This document shows, one piece after another, positions 18,338 through 26,750 of a DNA stretch of 64,000 nucleotides. The stretch's first letter is position 1; each line of letters starts with the position of its first letter. Under the pieces are notes generated by a model, which saw only the letters and a program-made list of their open reading frames with translations, was not told the origin of the DNA and did no database searches. Made by a program: the position numbers and the translations under genes. The DNA lies in contig NZ_LR701583.1 in NCBI RefSeq assembly GCF_902498805.1, positions 62,001-126,000 of the forward strand, read 5' to 3'. This DNA is from Imperialibacter sp. EC-SDR9. GTDB taxonomy: Bacteria; Bacteroidota; Bacteroidia; Cytophagales; Cyclobacteriaceae.

Positions 18338-21300
18338 ATGTACCGTTTTAGTCACTATTTGGGCCTCGCCGGGCTCATTGTTGTAGCACTGTCTACTGAC
18401 GCATTTTCCCAGGGCAATTCTGTTGGCATCAACACCGCCACACCCAATCCCAACGCTGTCCTTCAACTCATTTCACCCAACAATAACCAGGGCCTTCTTA
18501 TTCCCCGCCTTACTACCTCCCAACGACTAGCCATGCAATTGCAGGCGTCGGAAAAAGGGCTGATGGTATTTGACGACACCGAAGGATTGTTCTACTATTG
18601 GAACGGATCGGCATGGAATAAATTGCTGGTATCACAAAATCTTCAAACGTTATCTCTTGATGGCAGTCTGCTTAAAGTGTCAGGCGCTAACGAAGTTGAC
18701 CTGGCCGACATCGACACCGACAAGCAGAACCTGACTTTTGAGGGTACCAACCTGTCCATCGACCGTGGCAACACAGTTGATTTGAGCAGCCTTATTACTA
18801 CCAGCGACGCTGACCCTGAAAACGAACTGCAATCACTTGAATTCAGCGGCGGGGAGCTCAAACTAACCAACGACCCCACCTCAGTCGTGGTTGACTTATC
18901 TAATTATGATACTGATGTAACCGACGATTTTGATGGCGATTACAACAGCCTAGCGAATCTACCTACGCTTTTTAGTGGTGATTTTGGTGATCTTGGGAAT
19001 GTGCCCGCCGACCTAGCCGATGGGGATGATGTGGATGATGCTGATGCCGATGCCAGTAACGAAATACAAACGATTATTGCCGGCACAGGAATGACGGTTA
19101 CACCTTCGGGAATAAACTACACTGTAACAAATGCTGCTCCCGATCAAACGGTAGCACTCAGTAACGGTGGATCCGGCAATCTTACAATTACCGGTAGCTA
19201 TCCGAATTTCACACTCGACGTACCATCTGTCAATGATGCCGATGCGGATCCAAACAATGAAGATCAAACTGTTTCCGCCGGGACAGGTATATCTGTCGTT
19301 CAAACAGGTGACGATTTTCAGGTAACGAATACCTCTCCTGATCAAACAGTAGCGCTTAACAATGGAGGCTCTGGTTTTCTAACGATTACTGGCACCTATC
19401 CTAACTTTACTCTGGACGTGCCGTCGGTGAATGATGCTGATGCCAGCACTGCAAATGAGATACAAACAATCACTGCCGGCACAGGAATGACCGTCACACC
19501 CTCGGGAATAAACTACACTGTAACAAATGCTGCTCCCGATCAAACGGTAGCACTCAATAACGGTGGATCCGGCAATCTTACAATTACCGGTAGCTATCCG
19601 AATTTCACACTCGACGTACCATCTGTCAATGATGCCGATGCGGATCCAAATAATGAAGATCAAACTGTTTCCGCCGGGACAGGTATATCTGTCGTTCAAA
19701 CAGGTGACGATTTTCAGGTAACGAATACCTCTCCTGATCAAACAGTAGCGCTTAACAATGGAGGCTCTGGTTTTCTAACGATTACTGGTACCTATCCTAA
19801 CTTTACTCTGGACGTGCCGTCGGTGAATGATGCTGATGCCAGCACTGCAAATGAGATACAAACAATCACTGCCGGCACAGGAATGACGGTTACACCTTCG
19901 GGAATAAACTACACTGTAACAAATGCTGCTCCCGATCAAACGGTAGCGCTCAATAACGGTGGATCCGGCAATCTTACAATTACCGGTAGCTATCCGAATT
20001 TCACACTCGACGTACCATCTGTCAATGATGCCGATGCGGATCCAAATAATGAAGATCAAACTGTTTCCGCCGGGACAGGTATATCTGTCGTTCAAACAGG
20101 TGACGATTTTCAGGTAACGAATACCTCTCCTGATCAAACAGTAGCGCTTAACAATGGAGGCTCTGGTTTTCTAACGATTACTGGTACCTATCCTAACTTT
20201 ACTCTGGACGTGCCGTCGGTGAATGATGCTGATGCCAGCACTGCAAATGAGATACAAACAATCACTGCCGGCACAGGAATGACGGTTACACCTTCGGGAA
20301 TAAACTACACTGTAACAAACGCTGCTCCCGACCAGACTGTAGTGCTTGCCGATGGCGGTGCTGGAAATGTAACCATAGGCGGCACCTACCCTAACCTTAC
20401 TATCGACGTGCTTTCGCTAGACGATGCTGATGCTGACCCAACCAACGAGATTCAAGACATCAGCACCGACGCAACGGCAGGAAATATCACCTTGTCATCA
20501 GGCTCAACATTGGCTCTTAATGTCGACGACGCAGATGCTGACCCAACCAACGAGATTCAAGATATCAGCACCGACGCAACTGCAGGAAATATCACCTTGT
20601 CATCAGGCTCAACACTGGCTCTTAATGTCGACGATGCAGATGCTGACCCAACCAACGAGATTCAAGACATCAGCACTGACGCAACTGCAGGAAATATCAC
20701 CTTGTCATCAGGCTCAACATTGGCTCTTAATGTCGACGATGCAGATGCTGACCCAACCAATGAAATTCAAGATATCAGCACCGACGCAACGGCAGGAAAT
20801 ATCACTTTGTCGTCAGGCTCAACATTGGCTCTTAATGTCGACGATGCAGATGCTGACCCAACCAACGAGATTCAAGACATCAGCACTGACGCAACTGCAG
20901 GAAATATCACCTTGTCGTCAGGCTCAACATTGGCTCTTAACGTCGACGATGCAGATCCTGACCCAACCAATGAAATTCAAGACATCAGCACGGACGCAAC
21001 GGCAGGAAATATCACTTTGTCATCTGGATCAACATTGGCCCTAAATGTTAACGATGCAGATGCTGACCCAACCAACGAGATTCAAGACCTGGACCTGACA
21101 GCGAATACACTCACTATCACCAACAACGGATCGGCCACAAACATTGACTTAAGCCCTTACCAGCAGGATATATCAATTTCCGGAAATACATTAAGCATTA
21201 GTGGAGGAACTGGTTTCAATCTGACCGCCACTTCCCCCAACCCAATGGAGGTGCTTAAATGGAATGGTACCAATTGGGACACTGGCACTGATAATGTAAA

Positions 21301-22171
21301 TGATGGTGATTCTAACCCGTCAAATGAGCTTCAAACGCTAAATCTCACCGGCACCAATTTGACAATATCCGGCTTCCCGCTTAGTCCAGTCGATCTTAGT
21401 CCGATTGGCGTGCTACCAGATCAAACCGGCCATACCGGCGAATATCTTACAACCAATGGTACTGGAGCCAGCTGGAACGCACTTGGGGCGTTGGCTTCGC
21501 AGAATTCAGTAACAACCGGTTTTATAACCGATGGTACTATCGCTGCAGCGGACTTGAATGCTACAGTAGCTGGAAATGGCTTATCTGGAGGGGCTGGCAC
21601 GCCACTAGCAGTCAATTTATCAGGCACATCCGGCCTTCAAATAACAACAGATCAGTTGGAGATGCCTACCCTTTTTCCAGGCGGCACCACAGTAGGCGGA
21701 GGAGCAACTACCGCAATCAATAGCTTAACTTTCGACGCCAAAGGTAGGTTTGTTAGTGCAACGACTATTATTGTCCTTTTGAGTGACAAACGTCTAAAGA
21801 AGGAGATTACCCAACTCGATAGTTCACTGGAGAAATTGATGCAGTTAAACGGATACAACTACTATCTTAAATCTGACTCCCTCAGCAAGGAACTAAAAAC
21901 CGGTGTCATAGCGCAAGAGGTCGAAAAAGTATTCCCGAATCTCATTTTGAATAGGCCTGATGGGTTTCTCGCAGTTGACTACCAGGGCCTCATCCCCATC
22001 CTCCTTGAAGCCCTCAAAGAAGAACACGCCAGAGTCTCCGGGCTTGAAAATGAGTTGGCCCAAATGAAAGTCCAGCTCTCCTCCAACGACGAGCGGTTCA
22101 AGGCCCTCGAAGCAAAACTTGACCTTCTCATCCAATCTACAGCTAAAGCCACTACTTCCAGTCAGGAATAG
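18338..22171 (+). CDS. Repeat-rich fibre-like surface protein with C-terminal S74 intramolecular chaperone
   Basis: 1277 residues. A signal peptide (about 1-24, ending AFSQ) is followed by the Bacteroidota fibre-head motif SVGINTATPNPNAVLQL and LLIPRLTTSQR. The centre is made of three 132-residue repeats (about 240-665) and six 35-residue repeats (about 695-904) of short beta elements rich in Asp, Asn, Thr and Gly, suggesting an elongated, probably trimeric, calcium-friendly fibre. The C-terminus (about 1140-1277) is a Peptidase_S74 domain: S1149-D-K-R-L-K1154 keeps the Ser/Lys dyad spacing of phage endosialidase chaperones, then GVIAQEVEKVFPNL and a terminal coiled coil. By analogy it would trimerise the fibre and cut itself off. 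The type B sorting-domain gene follows after 2 bases. No T9SS sorting domain remains at its own C-terminus. Confidence 0.85.
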   Translation: MYRFSHYLGLAGLIVVALSTDAFSQGNSVGINTATPNPNAVLQLISPNNNQGLLIPRLTTSQRLAMQLQASEKGLMVFDDTEGLFYYWNGSAWNKLLVSQNLQTLSLDGSLLKVSGANEVDLADIDTDKQNLTFEGTNLSIDRGNTVDLSSLITTSDADPENELQSLEFSGGELKLTNDPTSVVVDLSNYDTDVTDDFDGDYNSLANLPTLFSGDFGDLGNVPADLADGDDVDDADADASNEIQTIIAGTGMTVTPSGINYTVTNAAPDQTVALSNGGSGNLTITGSYPNFTLDVPSVNDADADPNNEDQTVSAGTGISVVQTGDDFQVTNTSPDQTVALNNGGSGFLTITGTYPNFTLDVPSVNDADASTANEIQTITAGTGMTVTPSGINYTVTNAAPDQTVALNNGGSGNLTITGSYPNFTLDVPSVNDADADPNNEDQTVSAGTGISVVQTGDDFQVTNTSPDQTVALNNGGSGFLTITGTYPNFTLDVPSVNDADASTANEIQTITAGTGMTVTPSGINYTVTNAAPDQTVALNNGGSGNLTITGSYPNFTLDVPSVNDADADPNNEDQTVSAGTGISVVQTGDDFQVTNTSPDQTVALNNGGSGFLTITGTYPNFTLDVPSVNDADASTANEIQTITAGTGMTVTPSGINYTVTNAAPDQTVVLADGGAGNVTIGGTYPNLTIDVLSLDDADADPTNEIQDISTDATAGNITLSSGSTLALNVDDADADPTNEIQDISTDATAGNITLSSGSTLALNVDDADADPTNEIQDISTDATAGNITLSSGSTLALNVDDADADPTNEIQDISTDATAGNITLSSGSTLALNVDDADADPTNEIQDISTDATAGNITLSSGSTLALNVDDADPDPTNEIQDISTDATAGNITLSSGSTLALNVNDADADPTNEIQDLDLTANTLTITNNGSATNIDLSPYQQDISISGNTLSISGGTGFNLTATSPNPMEVLKWNGTNWDTGTDNVNDGDSNPSNELQTLNLTGTNLTISGFPLSPVDLSPIGVLPDQTGHTGEYLTTNGTGASWNALGALASQNSVTTGFITDGTIAAADLNATVAGNGLSGGAGTPLAVNLSGTSGLQITTDQLEMPTLFPGGTTVGGGATTAINSLTFDAKGRFVSATTIIVLLSDKRLKKEITQLDSSLEKLMQLNGYNYYLKSDSLSKELKTGVIAQEVEKVFPNLILNRPDGFLAVDYQGLIPILLEALKEEHARVSGLENELAQMKVQLSSNDERFKALEAKLDLLIQSTAKATTSSQE
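19058..20330. repeat. 396-base tandem repeat inside the fibre gene
   Basis: About 3.2 copies with period 396 bases (132 codons), so the frame is kept. Copies start near 19058, 19454 and 19850, with a partial fourth from about 20246. They differ by only a few bases, mainly in the first copy, indicating recent duplication or gene conversion. Confidence 0.9.
20420..21070. repeat. 105-base tandem repeat inside the fibre gene
   Basis: Six full copies of a 105-base (35-codon) unit start at 20420, 20525, 20630, 20735, 20840 and 20945, with a seventh truncated after about 20 bases. The unit encodes DADADPTNEIQDISTDATAG followed by NITLSSGSTLALNV. Differences are mostly synonymous. Confidence 0.9.
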
Positions 22172-22173
22172 AG

Positions 22174-23376
22174 ATGCGTATTCTTTTCTTCATATCGATC
22201 CTTTTTGCAGGTGTGCAATGCCTGGCTCAACCGTTTACGCTACAGCCCAATGCCTCCTTGTTTGTTGAAGGAAATGCCTCCATTTATTTCAGCAATGAAG
22301 CCGCCTTCCAGGGCAAGCTCCAGAATCAGGGTACCTTTTTATTTAACAAGGATGTAGACTTCGGGGAAAATACTTCGGCCGGTTCGCTCGAGTTTGTGGG
22401 CACTGCAGACCAGGCGCTGACTGGAAATGAAGTCGCAGCAACCAATTTTTCGCTGAACAAGCAGGCCAGCCTGTTTCTTTCAGCCGGTGCATTAGAAATA
22501 TCCGGCACATTGGATATGACAAAAGGCTATCTTTTTCCCCAGTCCACTAGGGTTCATGTAGCAAGCGGACGGATTGCCGGTGGTTCAGCCGACAGCTATA
22601 TTGAGGGGGAAATAAGTCAAACATCGGCCGGAAATGTGCTCTACTATCCAATGGGGCTTAATGGTTATTTCAACAGTGTCTCTCTCCTTCAAACATCGCA
22701 GGGAGATAAAATCGCTGTTGAAATCACTATTCCTGACGCTTCTCTTTTGATCCCCGGTGATTCGCTGATTGGCTTAGCGGATGAAGTGCAGTGGATTGTT
22801 ACCAAAGAGAGCGAAGAAAATCTGGCCACCACTGTGGAGGTTAACTTTGACGGCTTCGAACTAAATTCGCTGGTGAACCCCCAAACCATACGGGCTCACA
22901 GGTATGGGCCGGTAGTAGCTCATTTAGATGCTGAAGAGGGGAAGTATTTACAGCTGGGCATAGGCTCACTCACCGACACCGATTCGCTGACTTACGGCAT
23001 GCTGACCTCTGCCAAAACCCTGGTACTGCGAAACGAGCCCAAGTACGTCAGCCTTGGCAGAATGCCTTTGAGCTCCGGGCCTGCGTTTTTCGTACCCAAC
23101 ATATTTGCACCCCGTGCGGCGCTGGAAGAAAACAGGCTTTTCAGGCCATTTCTTGCCGGGGTTCCTGTCGAACGGTTCACAATGGCGATCTGGGACGGCT
23201 ACAATGTAGAAATGTACAACGTCAATCAAACCGATGCGGTACTTGACGAGCTGGGTTGGGACGGAACTACAAACGGTGGTGCCACAGCCTCAGAAGGAGT
23301 TTACTACTATTCCATTCAGGTGGTTACGCCACAAGGGTCATTCAGTAAAAAAGGATCATTCATTTTACTGCGATGA
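22174..23376 (+). CDS. Secreted protein with type B T9SS (gliding-motility-associated) C-terminal domain
   Basis: 400 residues with a signal peptide (cleavage near CLAQ). The N-terminal part (about 20-280) consists of beta-strand-rich repeats (LFVEGNASIYFSNEAAF, GSLEFVGTADQAL) typical of Bacteroidota surface proteins. The last about 95 residues match the CHU_C/type B sorting domain: VPNIFAPR, FTMAIWDGYNVEMYN, LGWDGTTNGG, EGVYYYSIQV, KKGSFILLR. Type B substrates usually need a SprF-like partner, and the PorP/SprF gene overlaps this gene's stop by 4 bases. It lies 2 bases after the fibre gene, so it may anchor or co-export the fibre (inference). Confidence 0.85.
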   Translation: MRILFFISILFAGVQCLAQPFTLQPNASLFVEGNASIYFSNEAAFQGKLQNQGTFLFNKDVDFGENTSAGSLEFVGTADQALTGNEVAATNFSLNKQASLFLSAGALEISGTLDMTKGYLFPQSTRVHVASGRIAGGSADSYIEGEISQTSAGNVLYYPMGLNGYFNSVSLLQTSQGDKIAVEITIPDASLLIPGDSLIGLADEVQWIVTKESEENLATTVEVNFDGFELNSLVNPQTIRAHRYGPVVAHLDAEEGKYLQLGIGSLTDTDSLTYGMLTSAKTLVLRNEPKYVSLGRMPLSSGPAFFVPNIFAPRAALEENRLFRPFLAGVPVERFTMAIWDGYNVEMYNVNQTDAVLDELGWDGTTNGGATASEGVYYYSIQVVTPQGSFSKKGSFILLR

Positions 23377-24416
23377 AAAGAAGCACACTCACCGGCCTTA
23401 TTCTACTTCTGCTCATTGGACAGATAAAAGCCCAGGGTGGGCAGTTTTCGCAGTTTTACTCCAGCGCTATTTTTGTTAACCCGGCGTTTGCAGGAACAAA
23501 CCCGTATCTCTCCGCACGAATCAACTTCAACAAAAGCAAGCTGGCAGGCGATGGTTCCCTTCACGACCTCAGTCAGGCCACTGTCTCCTACCCTGTTTTT
23601 CAAAATACAAGCAGGAAATTTCAGGTTGGTGGTGCGGGTCTTACTTTCTTTAAGGAAACCCAGGGCATTCAGGGTGCCTTCTCTACACAAAAAATATTAC
23701 TTACGGGCGCCTATGCACTCAAGCTAAAAAGACTAAAGAACAATACCTTGATCTTTGGGTTGCAGGGAGGCGTTACACAAACAAGAATCTCTCTGAATGG
23801 ATTACAATGGGGCTCGCAGTACAACCCCTATATCGGCTTCGACAACACACAAAACCCTGAGGACATTGGCAAACTGTCGTCTTACCACCCTGTTTTCAAT
23901 TTTGGCGTTTTATATTCCGCCATCGACAATCCCAATGCGATGTTCAGGGATCGGTCGTTTACTATTGGGCTCTCTGCCGACAACCTCAATACTCCAAAAA
24001 GTCGGTTTGGCGGCCTCTACCTTTCGGATAATCCGATACTATTCAAGCTGGTATCAAACGCCAAGTTTATAGTAACGCCGAAAACATACGTACACCCTTC
24101 CCTTCTGGTGGCGTACTCATCACAAAGCTATCAGGTAAACTTCGGCACTTACCTGTCCCATCAGATCAATAGCACCATGTCCGATGTTGGCTTGACCCTG
24201 CAAGTGGGCACATGGTACCGGTTGTTTGATTCATTCATTGTATTGGGTGGGCTCAAAATCAATGACTTTAGTGTCGGCATTAGTTACGACCTCAATTCGA
24301 ATACTTATCGTAACAACGAGATTTATGGTCAAATTGCACCATCATTTGAAGTATCTTTGGGATATGACTTCAACTTCCGCAATAACCCGTTCAAGGTTAA
24401 TAGCCCAATATTCTAA
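23373..24416 (+). CDS. PorP/SprF-family T9SS outer-membrane protein
   Basis: 347 residues. After the signal peptide the diagnostic motif QFSQFYSSAIFVNPAFAGT appears (residues about 24-43), followed by a beta-barrel with alternating strands to the end. This family forms 14-stranded barrels that work in T9SS; SprF is needed for secretion of type B sorting-domain proteins such as SprB. The ATG overlaps the stop of the type B domain protein gene, and the PorE-like gene starts 3 bases downstream. This makes a dedicated export/attachment set for the proteins encoded upstream. Confidence 0.93.
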   Translation: MKRSTLTGLILLLLIGQIKAQGGQFSQFYSSAIFVNPAFAGTNPYLSARINFNKSKLAGDGSLHDLSQATVSYPVFQNTSRKFQVGGAGLTFFKETQGIQGAFSTQKILLTGAYALKLKRLKNNTLIFGLQGGVTQTRISLNGLQWGSQYNPYIGFDNTQNPEDIGKLSSYHPVFNFGVLYSAIDNPNAMFRDRSFTIGLSADNLNTPKSRFGGLYLSDNPILFKLVSNAKFIVTPKTYVHPSLLVAYSSQSYQVNFGTYLSHQINSTMSDVGLTLQVGTWYRLFDSFIVLGGLKINDFSVGISYDLNSNTYRNNEIYGQIAPSFEVSLGYDFNFRNNPFKVNSPIF

Positions 24417-24419
24417 GAC

Positions 24420-26750
24420 ATGAAATTTTTTTGGTCTGCGTTGCTGCTTGCTTTTTCACTGCATGTTTCCGGTCAGTCTGTCGAAAAACTAAAAAAGGTG
24501 GCTGACGAATACTACGATGCAGAAAGGTACCTTGAGGCAGCGGAGTTTTACGAAAAGGTTATCTCTCTTTCTCCCAGCGACCTTGAGTCGAGATACCGGC
24601 AGGCGTTTAGCTACTTAAAGAGTACCAACTACAACACGGCGGAAGAGAAATTCAGTGCGCTGAGTTTGGTTTCCGGCCCTCATCAACCGTCCTCCATTTA
24701 CTACCATGGGTTCCTGACAAAGATCAAGGGAGACTTTAAGGCTGCGGACTCCATCTTTAGCACCTTCCTGCAACTAGAACCAGCAAGCCAGCAAAAGCTT
24801 TTGTCGCTGGTTAAATTTCAGAAGGCTGGTTGTGAGCTGGGCATGAGGCTCCAGCGAGCCAAACCCAAGTATAAACTCACTTCTTTAACAGACGTTAATT
24901 CGGATCAAAACGACCTTGGGGTAATAGAGTGGGCTGTTAATGGCAACCTTGTGATGTCCACAACCCGAAAAGTACACTCTCTCCAATACTATGACCCTAA
25001 ATTTGGCGACTACCTGCCCAGTCTTATATCGTACGGCAAAGCCAACAACGATAAATGGAAAGAGACCTCATTTTTCAAAAAGCTCAACACCCGATGGTCG
25101 CAGGGCACTGGCTCATTTACTGCTGACGGACGCACGTTTTACTACAGCGACTGCAATAAAGAGAGTACCTGCAAAGTGCTGGTTACCACCTGGGATGGGA
25201 AAAACTGGACAGCGCCTGCGGAGCTTGACACTACTATCAACATGCCTGGCACTGATGTAAAGCATCCTTTTGTTACAGCAAGCGCCGACACCATCTTTTT
25301 CTCCTCCAACAGGCCCGGAGGTCAGGGCGGCCTCGATATTTGGATGAGTCTTCGGATTGACAGCAGCAGATGGACAACGGCTATCAACCTGGGGGAAAGA
25401 ATCAATACGCAGGGCGACGAAATAACTCCCTTCTACTCCCCTGCCTATAGCTGCCTCACATTTGCTTCCAACGGCTTGGCGGGCTACGGCGGCTTCGATC
25501 TGTACCTGGCTAAGCAGCTATCTTTTTTCGAACCGAAAGTATATAACCTGGGGGTGCCCTTCAATAGTACCCTGGACGACACCTATCTATTCCTGGGAAA
25601 AAGCGGCTATCTCTCATCTAACAGAGATGGCAAAGAACTTGACGTCATGACCTTTCCTTACGGCAGTCTTAAGGAGTTTTTTGAGTACATCATGACCAAC
25701 GATGCCATTATCGACTTTCAGTATTACACAGCCTCCTCACTTGATCTTTACACTTTCCGGATGGACGACTACCAGGGGTACGATATCTTTTTTCCAACAG
25801 GGAGAGACTCGGCCCCACCAACTTTCAATACAACAACGGAGCTTATCAATATACACGGCGCTGGTGTAACGCCTGGAGAGCTTGTCAGGCTGACCATTGA
25901 CTCCCGGACTGATATTCTGACACTGGCCAACCAGTCTGGCCGTTTTGCATATTTGCTATCTCCCGACAGTATCTCAAACAAATACACCATTACTACGACA
26001 AGCAAGCAGCGGGCAGTAGTGAATGAAGTAGATACAGCGGGGAGCTTTTATGAGTATGCTTACGAAAAAGTCTATTTTAACTATGGGAGCTCGCATTTAA
26101 GAAGCGAGACTTTTGTGGCACTCGATGACCTGGTGAGGCAGTTTGAAGAAAGCAATATTGCGCTGATTGACATTCAGACACATGCCGACAGCAGAGGCGA
26201 CAAGGATTACAATAGGACATTGAGCGAAAAAAGGGGTGTCTCTATCATGAAATACCTGCTATCGAAAGGGATACCCGAAGCCAAAATGAGGGTATTCGCT
26301 TTCGGGGAAGAGGAGCCGATTTCAGAAAATGACTCATGGTACGCCAGGTTCTTTAACAGGCGAGCCCAAATTATTATTCACACCGAAACTCAGGTCATCT
26401 ATAATAAGCCCGAAACGTTTTTGGTGATGAGGTCGCTGGATCTAAAGTCGGTGGCGCAGAATTTGGGCATCGCTTCAAACAAACTTAAAGAATGGAATGG
26501 TATCGACAATCGTGACCTGGCTGAAGGCCATACGCTGAGGGTTTTTGACGCCGAGCACAGAACACCAAGCATGCGCAACCTGATCAATCAAAAAGATATA
26601 GATGATAATTTCTTTCTGTACACAGTAAAACCTGGGGAGTCGCTTGAATCGATCGCCAGGAAATTCAAAACCATTGAAGAGCTCATATACGAAATAAATC
26701 AGCTCGAAGAAGACTTGAAACCAGGCGACGAAATAATAGTGATGTTGTAG
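24420..26750 (+). CDS. PorE-like TPR-PD40-OmpA protein with two LysM modules
   Basis: 776 residues with a signal peptide ending HVSGQ. Domains in order: TPR helices (about 20-140), a WD40-like PD40 propeller (about 155-420; FFSSNRPGGQGGLDIWMS is typical), an Ig-like/CRD segment (about 470-540) and an OmpA-type peptidoglycan-binding domain (about 545-660). The last keeps the binding Asp in THADSRGDKDYN and Arg in LSEKRG. Two LysM-like modules follow (about 670-715 and 728-776; YTVKPGESLESIARKF). PorE and related proteins link the T9SS machinery to peptidoglycan; the extra LysM pair would add glycan contacts. The gene ends the surface operon, and its stop directly abuts that of the convergent CHAT gene. 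Confidence 0.87.
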   Translation: MKFFWSALLLAFSLHVSGQSVEKLKKVADEYYDAERYLEAAEFYEKVISLSPSDLESRYRQAFSYLKSTNYNTAEEKFSALSLVSGPHQPSSIYYHGFLTKIKGDFKAADSIFSTFLQLEPASQQKLLSLVKFQKAGCELGMRLQRAKPKYKLTSLTDVNSDQNDLGVIEWAVNGNLVMSTTRKVHSLQYYDPKFGDYLPSLISYGKANNDKWKETSFFKKLNTRWSQGTGSFTADGRTFYYSDCNKESTCKVLVTTWDGKNWTAPAELDTTINMPGTDVKHPFVTASADTIFFSSNRPGGQGGLDIWMSLRIDSSRWTTAINLGERINTQGDEITPFYSPAYSCLTFASNGLAGYGGFDLYLAKQLSFFEPKVYNLGVPFNSTLDDTYLFLGKSGYLSSNRDGKELDVMTFPYGSLKEFFEYIMTNDAIIDFQYYTASSLDLYTFRMDDYQGYDIFFPTGRDSAPPTFNTTTELINIHGAGVTPGELVRLTIDSRTDILTLANQSGRFAYLLSPDSISNKYTITTTSKQRAVVNEVDTAGSFYEYAYEKVYFNYGSSHLRSETFVALDDLVRQFEESNIALIDIQTHADSRGDKDYNRTLSEKRGVSIMKYLLSKGIPEAKMRVFAFGEEEPISENDSWYARFFNRRAQIIIHTETQVIYNKPETFLVMRSLDLKSVAQNLGIASNKLKEWNGIDNRDLAEGHTLRVFDAEHRTPSMRNLINQKDIDDNFFLYTVKPGESLESIARKFKTIEELIYEINQLEEDLKPGDEIIVML

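Noticed and set aside
19013-20137. Three near-identical antisense ORFs of 110-120 codons inside the fibre gene
   Set aside because: They repeat at exactly the 396-base period of the sense-strand array and encode no plausible protein; they are shadows of the repeats.
20424-21044. 206-codon plus-strand ORF in another frame of the 105-base repeats
   Set aside because: It is the +1-type shadow of the repeat unit, Met- and Gln-rich, and lies entirely inside the fibre gene.
19058-21070. Regular repeats considered as a CRISPR array
   Set aside because: Units are contiguous, in frame and translated, with no unique spacers between short repeats and no cas genes nearby.
18338-22171. Prophage tail-fibre gene, because of the S74 domain
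   Set aside because: It has a signal peptide and sits in an operon with T9SS genes; no other phage gene is in the window.
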